From Paraburkholderia nodosa DSM 21604 (lineage in GTDB: Bacteria; Pseudomonadota; Gammaproteobacteria; Burkholderiales; Burkholderiaceae): 46,851 nucleotides of DNA. Numbering within the stretch: position 1 is the stretch's first letter; the number at the start of each line of letters is the position of its first letter. A program made the translations under genes and the position numbers. This document shows positions 24,647-32,750 of the stretch, in pieces. The notes below the pieces were generated by a model. The model made no database searches, was not told the origin of the DNA, and worked only from the letters and a program-made list of their open reading frames with translations. Where the stretch lies: assembly GCF_000519185.1 (NCBI RefSeq), contig NZ_JAFA01000040.1, positions 26,815-73,665 on the forward strand, read 5' to 3'.

Positions 24647-26110
24647 ATGAAAACCCCTGAACGCTCATCGACTCCCATGCGCCTCGTACTCTCGCTGCTT
24701 TCCGCTGCCGTGCTCGCCGCGTGCGCGGTGCAGCCCGCGCAGCATCCCGATCTGCCCGCCACGGTGCACGAAACGGCGCCGGTGGCATGGCGCATCGACG
24801 CGCCGCAGGACGCCATCGAAGCGCGCGCCTGGTGGGCGCAATTCGGCGATCCGACGCTGGACACGCTGCTCGCCACGGTGCTCGAAGGCAACCTCGACTT
24901 GCAGGCCGCCGCCGAACGCGTGAAGCAGGCGCAATCGATCACGACGCAAAAGCACGCAGCGCTGCTGCCGCAACTCGACTTCACCGCGCATGGCGCTTAT
25001 ACGCGGCAGAACACGCCGCCGCCGCTCGGCTATGTGAAGCAGGCAGGCGCGGGCCTCGCGTTGAGCTGGTCGCCCGACGTGTTCGGCGGCGAGCGGCTCG
25101 ACCTGCTCGCGGCGCAAGCGAATCTCGTGGGCCAGAAGCAAGCGCTCGATGCGGTGCGTCTCGCGCTCGCGGCGAATACGGCCTCGGCATACGTCGATCT
25201 GCGCTATGCACAGGCAGAGTTGAAGATCCTTCAGGATAACCTGGAGATTCGCAAGCGTACTTTGCTGCTCACGCAAGACCGCCTGAAATACGGCCTCTCC
25301 ACGCAACTGGACGTGGCGCGCGCGCAAACGCAGCTAAGCGAGCTGCAAGCGCGCATTCCGCGTGCGCAAGCGAGCATCGATCATCAGTTGAACCTGATCG
25401 CCGTGTATACGGGGCGCACGCCGGAGTCCGTGGCACAACTCGCGCTCGCGCAAACGGCGCCCATTCCCGGTGTCCCCACGAGCGTGCCGCAGACGCTGCC
25501 TTCCGAAGCGCTGCTGCGCCGCCCCGACGTGCAGGCCGCCTACGCGACCGTGCAGCAGCGCGCGGCGGAAGTGGGCGTGGCGCGCGCCGAGCGTTATCCG
25601 AAGTTCACGCTCAATCTCACGGACGGCATTCTCGCGGCGTCCTATCTCGGCATGCCCACGCTGACGGATAACCTCTTTAGCGCCGCGATCGGCGCGACGA
25701 GTCCGATCTTCAACGCGGGGCGCATCACGGCCGATATCGACCAGAGCGAGAGCCGCATGCGCGAGTCGCAATTGAATCTCCAGGAGACCATGCTGCAGGC
25801 TTTGCGCGAAGTGGAAGACAGCCGCAGCGATCTCGTGAGCACGGCGAGCCAGACGCAGCAGTTGAACGACGCGCTGGCTTCGTCGGCGCAATCGCTCAAG
25901 CTGGCCAACCAGCTCTACAAGGGCGGCGCCGCGGACTTTCTCGACGTGCTCAGCGCGCAGCAAACCTTGCTCGCCGATCAGGACCTGCTCAACGACGCCC
26001 AGCGCGAGCGCGCGCTCGCGGCGGTGGCGCTCTACCGGTCGCTGGGCGGCGGCTGGAGCCAGAGCGGCGACGTGGTGCTCGCGCAGGAAACGCCGGCGCA
26101 CGGCGGCTAA
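24647..26110 (+). CDS. Outer-membrane efflux lipoprotein (OprM/NodT type)
   Basis: A 487-residue TolC-like channel of the RND/MFS outer-membrane factor family. A lipoprotein signal ends in LAAC with Cys26 as the lipidation site. The two OEP repeats follow (WWAQFGDPTLDTLLATVLEGNLDLQAAAERV in the first; RRPDVQAAYATVQQRAAEVGVARAERYPKFTL in the second). The ATG at 24647 has GAGGTG upstream; a second Met at residue 11 is also possible. As the last gene of the operon, it provides the exit duct of the pump. Confidence 0.9.
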   Translation: MKTPERSSTPMRLVLSLLSAAVLAACAVQPAQHPDLPATVHETAPVAWRIDAPQDAIEARAWWAQFGDPTLDTLLATVLEGNLDLQAAAERVKQAQSITTQKHAALLPQLDFTAHGAYTRQNTPPPLGYVKQAGAGLALSWSPDVFGGERLDLLAAQANLVGQKQALDAVRLALAANTASAYVDLRYAQAELKILQDNLEIRKRTLLLTQDRLKYGLSTQLDVARAQTQLSELQARIPRAQASIDHQLNLIAVYTGRTPESVAQLALAQTAPIPGVPTSVPQTLPSEALLRRPDVQAAYATVQQRAAEVGVARAERYPKFTLNLTDGILAASYLGMPTLTDNLFSAAIGATSPIFNAGRITADIDQSESRMRESQLNLQETMLQALREVEDSRSDLVSTASQTQQLNDALASSAQSLKLANQLYKGGAADFLDVLSAQQTLLADQDLLNDAQRERALAAVALYRSLGGGWSQSGDVVLAQETPAHGG

Positions 26111-26139
26111 ACGGCACGGAGAGAACCGTGACCTTGCGC

Positions 26140-27075
26140 TCAAGCGCCGGAAGCCGCCTCGCGAGCCAGCGAGCGCCATTGTGCGGGCGTCATGCCCACG
26201 TGGCGCTTGAAGCCGCGCTGGAACGCGGCGTCCGACTGGTAGCCGACGAACTCGCCGATCTCGGCCACGCTGTCGTTGCTTTGCGCGAGCATGCGGCCCG
26301 CGAGTGTCATGCGGATATCGGTGAGCACGTCGGCGGCCGAGCGGCCGATGGCCTCGTCGAAGTGCCGCGCGAACGTCGCGCGCGACATGTGGCAAAGCTC
26401 GGCAAGCTCGGGCAGCGTCCAGGACTTGCCGGGCGTTTCGAACATGGCGTCGATGGCGGGTTGCAGGCGCGGCCGCTGCGCGAGCGCGAGCAGGCCGCGC
26501 GGCGGGGCGTCGCCTGCGCTGGCGTAGCGCAGCGTGAGCCCGAAGAGCGCGCCCGAAAGATGGTTCACGAGCGACTCGCTGCCCGGCGCCGCCTCATACG
26601 CTTCGTCGCGCAACAGCGCGATCAGGCGCACGAGACGTTCGGGTGCTTCCGTGCCGTCCCGAGCGCTATGTACGACGAGGCGCGCAGGCAGATTCTCGCG
26701 CAGCAGGCGCTGCGGCACGGCAGGCAGCAGGAAACGGCCGCACAGGACGTCGGCGATGGCGCCGTCGCCCACATTCGTTTCGATGCTCACGCCGTTTTCC
26801 ACGCGTTTGGCGACGGCGCCGGGCGCCGCGCCGCTGCCGTCGTGCAGCACGTGCGCGCTGCCCGAGGGAAACAGCACGATGTCGCCCGCATGGAGCGCGA
26901 CGGGCGCGCCGTGCGCATCCTCGACGATGGCGCGCCCTGCAAGCAGTACGTGATAACGGATCTCGCGTTCCTTCGCTGCGGGATCATCGATGCGCCAGGG
27001 CGCGCCGAAATGGCAGCGCACGTCGAGGCGGCCGGCAACGGGCATCAGCGCGAGAAGGCGGCTCAGCAGATCCAT
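26140..27075 (-). CDS. AraC-family regulator with cupin domain
   Basis: A 311-residue AraC regulator. The N-terminal cupin domain (HYHVLL-type strand RYHVLLAGRAIVEDAHG, IVLFPSGSAHVLHDG) is of the cupin_6 type, and the C-terminal double helix-turn-helix spans about residues 205-305 (WTLPELAELCHMSRATFARHFDE, VAEIGEFVGYQSDAAFQRGFKRH, MTPAQWR). The start at 27075 (MDLLSRLLALMPVAGRLDVRCHFGAPW) is the usual beginning of this group; a Met at 27114 is possible and neither has a strong ribosome site. It is divergent from the AhpD-like gene, a frequent pairing, and probably controls it. Confidence 0.84.
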   Translation of the reverse strand: MDLLSRLLALMPVAGRLDVRCHFGAPWRIDDPAAKEREIRYHVLLAGRAIVEDAHGAPVALHAGDIVLFPSGSAHVLHDGSGAAPGAVAKRVENGVSIETNVGDGAIADVLCGRFLLPAVPQRLLRENLPARLVVHSARDGTEAPERLVRLIALLRDEAYEAAPGSESLVNHLSGALFGLTLRYASAGDAPPRGLLALAQRPRLQPAIDAMFETPGKSWTLPELAELCHMSRATFARHFDEAIGRSAADVLTDIRMTLAGRMLAQSNDSVAEIGEFVGYQSDAAFQRGFKRHVGMTPAQWRSLAREAASGA

Positions 27076-27224
27076 GGTGGGCGAGTGAGACGATTGAGCA
27101 TGAAGTCGCGCCATTCTGGCATTAAAAGCGCGACGGTGCGCGACTAGACTGCATCCATGCCATCGACGATGGCAGCGCGACACCGACACCCGCTCGCGAC
27201 CATGCAACGTTAAAGGAGCAAAAC

Positions 27225-27761
27225 ATGTCCCGTCTTTCCGCCATCAAGCCTGAAGCCGCCACCGGCGCCGCCGCTGAAATCTTTGCAAAGATCCGCAAGG
27301 CCGCAGGCAAGGTGCCCAACGCCTACACCACCATCGGCACGCATAGCCCGGAAGCGCTGGGCGCGTTGCTCAACATGGAGGCCGTGATTTCCGCCGGCAC
27401 GCTGTCGAAGCCCGATATCGAGGCGATCAAGCTCGCGGTGAGCGAAGTGGCGGGTTGTGATTACTGTCTCGCCGCGCACACGCTGGCGGGCAAGTTCGCC
27501 GGGCTCGCGCCGGATACGATGAAGGCGGTCCGCGCAGGCGAAGCGACCGGCGACGCAAAGCGCGACGCGCTCGTGCACTTCGTCCGCGTGCTGGTGACCA
27601 CGCACGGCACGCTGCTTGAAGCGGAAGTAAGCGCAATTCGCGAAGCCGGTTATACCGAGCGCCAGATCGTGGAAATTGCGCTCGCCGTGACGTCGATTAC
27701 GTTCACGAACCTCGTGAACCGCATCAACGATACGACGCTGGATTTCCCGGCCGCACCGTAA
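27225..27761 (+). CDS. AhpD-like carboxymuconolactone decarboxylase-family protein
   Basis: A 178-residue CMD-family protein of the alkylhydroperoxidase type. The AhpD core E-x3-C-x2-C-x3-H is intact: Glu74, Cys78, Cys81 and His85 in SEVAGCDYCLAAHT. This points to a thiol-based peroxidase role rather than lactone decarboxylation. AAAGGAGC precedes the start. It is divergent from an AraC regulator, which likely induces it under some electrophile or peroxide stress; the inducer is unknown. A long hairpin at 27789 follows. Confidence 0.85.
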   Translation: MSRLSAIKPEAATGAAAEIFAKIRKAAGKVPNAYTTIGTHSPEALGALLNMEAVISAGTLSKPDIEAIKLAVSEVAGCDYCLAAHTLAGKFAGLAPDTMKAVRAGEATGDAKRDALVHFVRVLVTTHGTLLEAEVSAIREAGYTERQIVEIALAVTSITFTNLVNRINDTTLDFPAAP

Positions 27762-27788
27762 CGTAGCGGCAACGGTTTTACCACCCCG

Positions 27789-27825
27789 CGTGCGCTGGAC
27801 ACGACATCAATCGTGCCAGCGCACG
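27789..27825 (+). terminator. Long hairpin after the AhpD-like gene
   Basis: CGTGCGCTGG (27789-27798) pairs with CCAGCGCACG (27816-27825), extended inside by CACGA/TCGTG across a single bulged A, giving about 15 bp with a CATCAA loop. No T run follows, so it may work as a terminator or as an RNA barrier before the thiolase promoter. Confidence 0.5.
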
Positions 27826-27849
27826 CGAGCGCTTGTTCCACAAAAGCGT

Positions 27850-27878
27850 TTGAAAGTGTGCATATGCATACATAGAAT
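27850..27878 (+). promoter_or_regulatory. Promoter of the thiolase-marR unit
   Basis: TTGAAA (27850-27855), exactly 17 bp, TAGAAT (27873-27878): a good sigma-70 promoter with a predicted start near 27885 and a leader of about 30 nt. Confidence 0.65.
27857..27872. promoter_or_regulatory. MarR operator in the thiolase promoter spacer
   Basis: TGTGCATATGCATACA shares 12 identical leading bases with the marR palindrome and fills the spacer between -35 and -10 of the thiolase promoter. A bound repressor would directly exclude RNA polymerase. Confidence 0.65.
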
Positions 27879-27914
27879 GTACATGGAACGGCGCATATGA
27901 AAGGAGAGTCGACC

Positions 27915-29099
27915 ATGAGTACACGCGAGATCGTTTTGTGCCAGCCGGTGCGTACGGCAATTGGCGGATTCAACGGTGCGTTCAAGGGCGTGCCGGCTAC
28001 GGAGCTAGGCGCGGCGGCGGTGCGCGAAACGCTCGCGCGCGCGAAGCTCGACCCGGCGCGGCTCGGCTCCGTGGTGCTCGGCAACGTGATCCAGGCGGGC
28101 AACAAGATGAATCCCGCGCGGCAGGCCGAGCTTGGCGGCGGCGTGCCGGTTCAGGTGCCCGCGCTCACGGTGAATCGCGTGTGCGGCTCCGGCGCGCAAG
28201 CTGTCGCGAGCGCCGCGCAGGAGGTGATGCTGGGTCTTGCCGACGTCGCGCTCGCGGGCGGCATGGAGAACATGGACCGCGCGCCGTATTTGCTGGACGG
28301 CGGCCGCTGGGGCTATCGCATGGGCAACGCCGAGATTCACGACAGCATGCTGCGCGACGGCCTCGTCGATGCGTTTTCGGGCCAGCATTCGGGCTGGCAT
28401 ACGGAAGACCTCGTGACGCGGGCCGCGCTCACGCGCGCGGAGCAGGACAACTGGGCTGCGCGTTCGCAGCAGCGCTTTGCTGCCGCCCAGGCGGCGGGAC
28501 GCTTCAGGGAAGAAATCGTCGCGGTGGAAGTGAAGGGCAAGAAGGGCATGGAGCGCATCGATACCGACGAAGCGCCGCGTCCCGACACGACGCTCGAAGG
28601 GCTCGCGAAACTGCGTCCCGCGTTTCGCCCGGACGGCACGATCACGGCGGGCAACGCGCCCGGCCTGAACAGCGCGGCGAGCGCCATGCTCGTGGCGGAG
28701 CGCGGCTTCGCCGAAGCCGAGGGGCTCTCGCCGATGGTCAAGCTCGTGGCGTGGGGCGTCGCGGCGGTGGAGCCGGGCCTGTTCGGCCTTGGCCCCGTGC
28801 CCGCCGTGCAACTCGCGCTGGGGCGCGCCGGCTGGTCGCTGGCCGACGTCGAGCGCTTCGAGATCAACGAGGCATTCGCGGCGGTGCCGCTCGCGGTCAT
28901 GAAGCAACTGGGCATTCCCGAGGACATCGTGAACGTGGAAGGCGGCGCGATCGCGCATGGCCACCCCATCGGCGCGACGGGCGCGATTCTCACCACGCGC
29001 CTCGCATGGTCGATGCAGCGCGACGGGCTGCGTCGCGGCGTCGTGACGCTTTGCATCGGCGGTGGCCAGGGTATCGCGCTCGCGCTCGAGAAAGTATGA
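27915..29099 (+). CDS. Acetyl-CoA C-acyltransferase (thiolase)
   Basis: A 394-residue type II thiolase that condenses or cleaves acyl-CoA. The nucleophile is Cys90 (NRVCGSGAQAV), and His350 (GHPIGATGA) and Cys380 (CIGGGQG) complete the active site. The ATG at 27915 follows AAGGAG; an earlier ATG at 27897 would include that ribosome site in the coding region. It is followed 50 nt later by marR2. The neighbourhood does not reveal a pathway, so both acetoacetyl-CoA formation (PhaA-like) and beta-ketoadipyl-CoA thiolysis remain possible. Confidence 0.88.
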   Translation: MSTREIVLCQPVRTAIGGFNGAFKGVPATELGAAAVRETLARAKLDPARLGSVVLGNVIQAGNKMNPARQAELGGGVPVQVPALTVNRVCGSGAQAVASAAQEVMLGLADVALAGGMENMDRAPYLLDGGRWGYRMGNAEIHDSMLRDGLVDAFSGQHSGWHTEDLVTRAALTRAEQDNWAARSQQRFAAAQAAGRFREEIVAVEVKGKKGMERIDTDEAPRPDTTLEGLAKLRPAFRPDGTITAGNAPGLNSAASAMLVAERGFAEAEGLSPMVKLVAWGVAAVEPGLFGLGPVPAVQLALGRAGWSLADVERFEINEAFAAVPLAVMKQLGIPEDIVNVEGGAIAHGHPIGATGAILTTRLAWSMQRDGLRRGVVTLCIGGGQGIALALEKV

Positions 29100-29149
29100 T
29101 GGCCGGGCCACGTGAGGCGAATTGGACTGGGATACAGGCGGGGAACACG

Positions 29150-29584
29150 ATGACGAAGCGGATCACACGCGAGGAATGCAACTGTTTTGCGCTGCGGCAG
29201 GCCGCGCGTTTCGTCACGCAGCTGTACGAGCGGCACCTCTCGCAGGCCGACGTGACGGCCGCGCAGTTCACCATCCTCTCTCGCCTCGCGGGCCGGCCCG
29301 ACGCCACGGCCGCCGAACTCTCCGACGACCTCGTGATGGACCGCACGACGCTCGTGCGGGCGCTCAAGCCGTTGCAGCGCGACGGCCTCGTGCTCACGGC
29401 GGCGGCCGAACACGACACGCGTACGCTGGTCTACCGGCTCTCGGCCGCGGGCTTGCGCCGCTACGACAAGGCGCATGCGTTGTGGCTCGACGCGCAGGCC
29501 GAGTTCGAGCAGCACATGAAGCGCGACCGCGCGAAGGCGCTGCGCAGCGAGCTGTTTGCCCTGACGAAGGCCGCCGCGGGCTGA
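29150..29584 (+). CDS. Second MarR-family regulator (paralogue)
   Basis: A 144-residue MarR protein with the winged-helix core about residues 30-95 (ADVTAAQFTILSRL, AAELSDDLVMDRTTLVRALKPLQRDGLVLTA). By eye it is closely related over most of its length to the MarR at 21436. It lies 50 nt downstream of the thiolase gene, probably in the same transcript, whose promoter carries the same palindrome as the first marR. It therefore probably represses this unit, and cross-talk between the two paralogues is likely. The ribosome site is weak (GGGG). Confidence 0.85.
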   Translation: MTKRITREECNCFALRQAARFVTQLYERHLSQADVTAAQFTILSRLAGRPDATAAELSDDLVMDRTTLVRALKPLQRDGLVLTAAAEHDTRTLVYRLSAAGLRRYDKAHALWLDAQAEFEQHMKRDRAKALRSELFALTKAAAG

Positions 29585-29591
29585 CGCGACA

Positions 29592-29616
29592 CTTACGCAA
29601 ACACACGTTTCGTAAG
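29592..29616 (+). terminator. Hairpin after the second marR
   Basis: CTTACG (29592-29597) with CGTAAG (29611-29616), extended by AAAC/GTTT with one unpaired C, forms a 10-bp stem with an ACAC loop 8 nt after the stop. It lacks a T run on the plus strand. Confidence 0.45.
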
Positions 29617-29711
29617 CTCTCCGGGTAAGGCGGCCACGCCGGCGATCAGATCTGGCGCGAAAATGGCATCATGAGAATTCCAGGAGTCTGACGCTCTGCC
29701 GCCGGGTTCTC

Positions 29712-31070
29712 ATGAGACGATATCGACCGCCGCCGCCCAATTTCCTGCGTGACCACGCGCATCCAGCGTGGCGCGATATCGCGTTGACCACGCTGCCCGT
29801 GGCCCTGTTCTGCGCGGTGGTCATCGGTCTCGTCTTCTGGCTCGTCGACCCGGCGCCGCCGCGCACGATCACGATCAGCGCGGGTCCGGCCGACAGTTCC
29901 TTCATGCAGATGGCGCAAGCCTACCGCGCGATCCTCGCGCGCAACGGCGTGACGCTCAAGATCCTCGAATCGGATGGCTCGGTGCAGAACCTGCAGCGCC
30001 TGCTCGATCCGAAGCAACACGTGGACCTCGCATTCGTGCAGGGCGGCGTCGCCGACGGCGTGGACACACGCTCGCTGATGTCGCTTGGCAGCGTGGCTTA
30101 TTTGCCTATCGTCGTTTTCTATCGCGGCTCGGGCCTCACGCGGCTCTCCGAACTCGACGGCAAGCGCATCGCCATCGGCCGCGTGGGCAGCGGCACGCGG
30201 GAACTGGCGCTCAAGCTGCTCTCCGCGAACGGCCTCGACCCCGGCGGCGACTCCACGTTCCTGCCGCTCGACGGCATGGACGCGGCCACGGCGCTCGTCT
30301 CCGGCCGCGTCGAGGCCGCGATGCTGAGCGGCGACTCGACCACGCGGGGGCTCATGCTGCGTTTGCTCGACATCCCCGGCATCTCGGTCATGAGCTTCGA
30401 CGAAGCGGCCGCCTATACGCGGCTCTTTCCGTATCTGGAGGACGTCGACCTGCCGCCCGGCGTGCTCGATCTGCGCAGGCGCCAGCCACGCGAAACGGTG
30501 CACCTGATCGGCCCGACGGTCGAACTCGTCGCGCGCGATACGCTGCACCCCGCGCTCTCCGATCTGCTCATCGAAGCGGCGGGCGAGGTGAACGGCGCGC
30601 CCGGACTCCTGCAGCGCGAGGGCCAGTTTCCGAGCCCGGCGGTGCACGACTTTCGCGTGAGCGAGGACGCCACGCGCTACTACAAGTCGGGCAAGAGCTT
30701 TCTCTATCGCGCATTGCCGTTCTGGCTTGCGAGCGTGACGGACCGTCTGCTCGTGCTGCTGCTGCCTCTGGCCGTGCTCGTGATTCCGGCGTTGCGCGCG
30801 ATACCGGCGCTGTATCGCTGGCGCGTGCGCTCGCGCATTTATCGCTATTACGGCGCGCTCATCGCCATCGAGCGCGACGCGCTCAAGCATACGAACGAAG
30901 AAGAACGGCGCGCGCTGGTCGAAGAACTCGACGAGATCGAGCGGTCGCTCAATACGCTGCGCATGCCGCTCGCGTTCGCCGATGCGTTTTACGTGTTGCG
31001 CGAACACGTGGGTTTCGTGCGTATGCACTTGAATGCCGGCGAGTCACCATCGCACTCCAGCGCGGTCTAA
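29712..31070 (+). CDS. Membrane-anchored TAXI-type solute-binding protein
   Basis: A 452-residue protein. An N-terminal TM helix (about 23-44) is followed by a TAXI/TRAP-type binding domain (TITISAGPADSSFMQMAQAYRAIL, LAFVQGGVADGVD, RIAIGRVGSGTRELALKLL), then a C-terminal TM helix (about 335-360, LLVLLLPLAVLVIPAL) and a cytoplasmic coiled segment. Most TAXI proteins are secreted and pair with a fused TRAP permease; here no permease gene is adjacent and the protein is held in the membrane at both ends, so it may sense rather than transport. Ligand unknown. Confidence 0.78.
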   Translation: MRRYRPPPPNFLRDHAHPAWRDIALTTLPVALFCAVVIGLVFWLVDPAPPRTITISAGPADSSFMQMAQAYRAILARNGVTLKILESDGSVQNLQRLLDPKQHVDLAFVQGGVADGVDTRSLMSLGSVAYLPIVVFYRGSGLTRLSELDGKRIAIGRVGSGTRELALKLLSANGLDPGGDSTFLPLDGMDAATALVSGRVEAAMLSGDSTTRGLMLRLLDIPGISVMSFDEAAAYTRLFPYLEDVDLPPGVLDLRRRQPRETVHLIGPTVELVARDTLHPALSDLLIEAAGEVNGAPGLLQREGQFPSPAVHDFRVSEDATRYYKSGKSFLYRALPFWLASVTDRLLVLLLPLAVLVIPALRAIPALYRWRVRSRIYRYYGALIAIERDALKHTNEEERRALVEELDEIERSLNTLRMPLAFADAFYVLREHVGFVRMHLNAGESPSHSSAV

Positions 31071-31296
31071 TTCGTATTCACGATATTGTTACGCTCAACG
31101 TAGTTTCCGTCTCGTTGATGCACGTCGCTTAATCGCAGCGTTGCAACACTTCTTCGGTTGACACTGCGAGTCTCGTCCCTTTATTTTTTGTAGCCACGCC
31201 GTCGCGGCTTCGAGACAGTGAGGATCGCTTGAGGTTTGCGAATGTTCGATCCCTGCGCGTATCAGAACTATTGTTCGTAACCGGGAGGACCATAAC
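31071..31296. promoter_or_regulatory. Upstream region of the DUF3300 gene
   Basis: No gene seen in this gap. TTGACA (31158-31163) with an 18-bp spacer and TATTTT (31182-31187) is a likely sigma-70 promoter; it leaves a leader of about 100 nt before the GTG start at 31297. Confidence 0.45.
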
Positions 31297-32724
31297 GTGA
31301 AAACATCCGGTGCAAGCCAGCGCCTTGCCTGGCTCGTGTGTGCCACACTCGCGGGCGCGCCGCTCTTCGTGGGGCCGCTTGGGCCCACTGCCGCGCTTGC
31401 GCAGAACGCGGCGCATCTCTCGAGCCAGCAGCTCGATTCGCTAACCGCGCCCATTGCGCTCTATCCCGACGCGTTGCTCGCGCAGGTCCTCATGGCCGCC
31501 ACGTTCCCGCAAGACGTGTCCGCCGCCGCCGCGTGGACCAAGTCCAACCCGAACCTCAAGGGCGACGACGCCGTGAAGGCCGTGGCCTCCCAGCCGTGGG
31601 ACCCGAGTGTGCAGTCGCTCGTGGCGTTCCCGCAGGTGCTCGAAACCATGGCTTCGAAGCCCGACTGGGTCCAGCAGATCGGCAACGCGTTTCTCGCGCA
31701 GCCCAACGACGTGATGGACTCGGTGCAGCGCCTGCGCGTGCAGGCGCAGAAGGCGGGCAACCTCAAGTCCAACGAGCAGCAGAAGGTCGTGGTCCAGCCG
31801 GCCTCGAGCACCTCGACCACGCAGACCATCGTGATCGAGCCTGCGAATCCGCAGGTGGTGTACGTGCCGACCTATAACCCCACAGTGGTTTATGGCGTGT
31901 GGCCGTATCCGGCGTATCCGCCCGTGTATATGCCGCCGCCTCCGGGTTACGCCATTGCGTCGGGTTTCGTCGGCGGGCTCGCGTTCGGCGCGGGCATCGC
32001 GGTCGCGAACTCGTTGTGGGGCGGCTTCAACTGGAACAACCATGACGTGAACATCAACGTCAATCGCTACAACAACATCAACGTCAACAACCGCATCAAC
32101 TCGGCCAACGGCACGGCGAACTGGAATCGCAACGCCAATGTCGAGCGCCGCCAGAACTACAACAACGCGAACCTGAACGGCCAGCGCAACCAGTACCGGG
32201 GCTACGACCAGTCGCGCACGCAGGCCATGCAGACCCTGCAGAATCGCACTGGCCAGAACATGAGCGGCAATGCCCAGCAGAGACTCCAGGGCATCCAGGA
32301 AGGCGGGCGGCCGAATGCCAACGGCGGCAATGCGCTCAACAATCGCGGGCAAAACGGCGCGCAAAACGCAAACCGCGGCAACGAACTGAACAACCGCGGG
32401 CAAAACGGCGCGGCGCAGAGCGCGAACCGCGGCAACGAGCTGAACAACCGCGGGCAGAACGGCGCGCAAAACGCGAACCGCGGGAACGATCTCAACAACC
32501 GGGCGCAGAGCACGAATCGCGACAACGCGTTACGCGGCGCGGGCGACGGCGCCAATGCGCGCCTCGAACAACAACGCGGCCAGCAAAGCCGCGAAGCGGT
32601 CCAGAGCCATGGCGGCGGCTTCAACGGCGGTGGTGGTGGTGGCGGCTTCCATGGGGGTGGCGGTGGTGGCGGGTTCGGCGGCGGTGGCGGCGGTGGTGGC
32701 GCACGTCACATCGGCCGTCGATAA
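31297..32724 (+). CDS. DUF3300 secreted protein with Asn/Gly-rich tail
   Basis: A 475-residue exported protein starting at GTG after GGGAGGA. A signal peptide (ending near ALAQ) leads to the DUF3300 domain (about 40-220; LTAPIALYPDALLAQVLMAATFP, then PANPQVVYVPTYNPTVVYG with the PYPAYPP Tyr/Pro stretch). A hydrophobic glycine-rich segment follows, then an Asn/Gln/Arg-rich repeat region (346-410) and a poly-Gly tail ending in ARHIGRR. The domain is of unknown function, but the DUF3300-DUF2950 pair is conserved. The low-complexity tail suggests a surface, periplasmic or matrix role. Confidence 0.85.
   Translation: MKTSGASQRLAWLVCATLAGAPLFVGPLGPTAALAQNAAHLSSQQLDSLTAPIALYPDALLAQVLMAATFPQDVSAAAAWTKSNPNLKGDDAVKAVASQPWDPSVQSLVAFPQVLETMASKPDWVQQIGNAFLAQPNDVMDSVQRLRVQAQKAGNLKSNEQQKVVVQPASSTSTTQTIVIEPANPQVVYVPTYNPTVVYGVWPYPAYPPVYMPPPPGYAIASGFVGGLAFGAGIAVANSLWGGFNWNNHDVNINVNRYNNINVNNRINSANGTANWNRNANVERRQNYNNANLNGQRNQYRGYDQSRTQAMQTLQNRTGQNMSGNAQQRLQGIQEGGRPNANGGNALNNRGQNGAQNANRGNELNNRGQNGAAQSANRGNELNNRGQNGAQNANRGNDLNNRAQSTNRDNALRGAGDGANARLEQQRGQQSREAVQSHGGGFNGGGGGGGFHGGGGGGGFGGGGGGGGARHIGRR
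32332..32526 (+). repeat. Tandem Asn-rich coding repeat
   Basis: Four imperfect in-frame units (32332-32382, 32383-32436, 32437-32487, 32488-32526; 51, 54, 51 and 39 bp) encode LNNRGQNGAQNANRGN-type modules, residues 346-410 of the DUF3300 protein. The near-identity of units 1 and 3 suggests recent expansion or contraction. Confidence 0.8.
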
Positions 32725-32750
32725 CGTTGAACATCATGAGGAGTCTAGAA

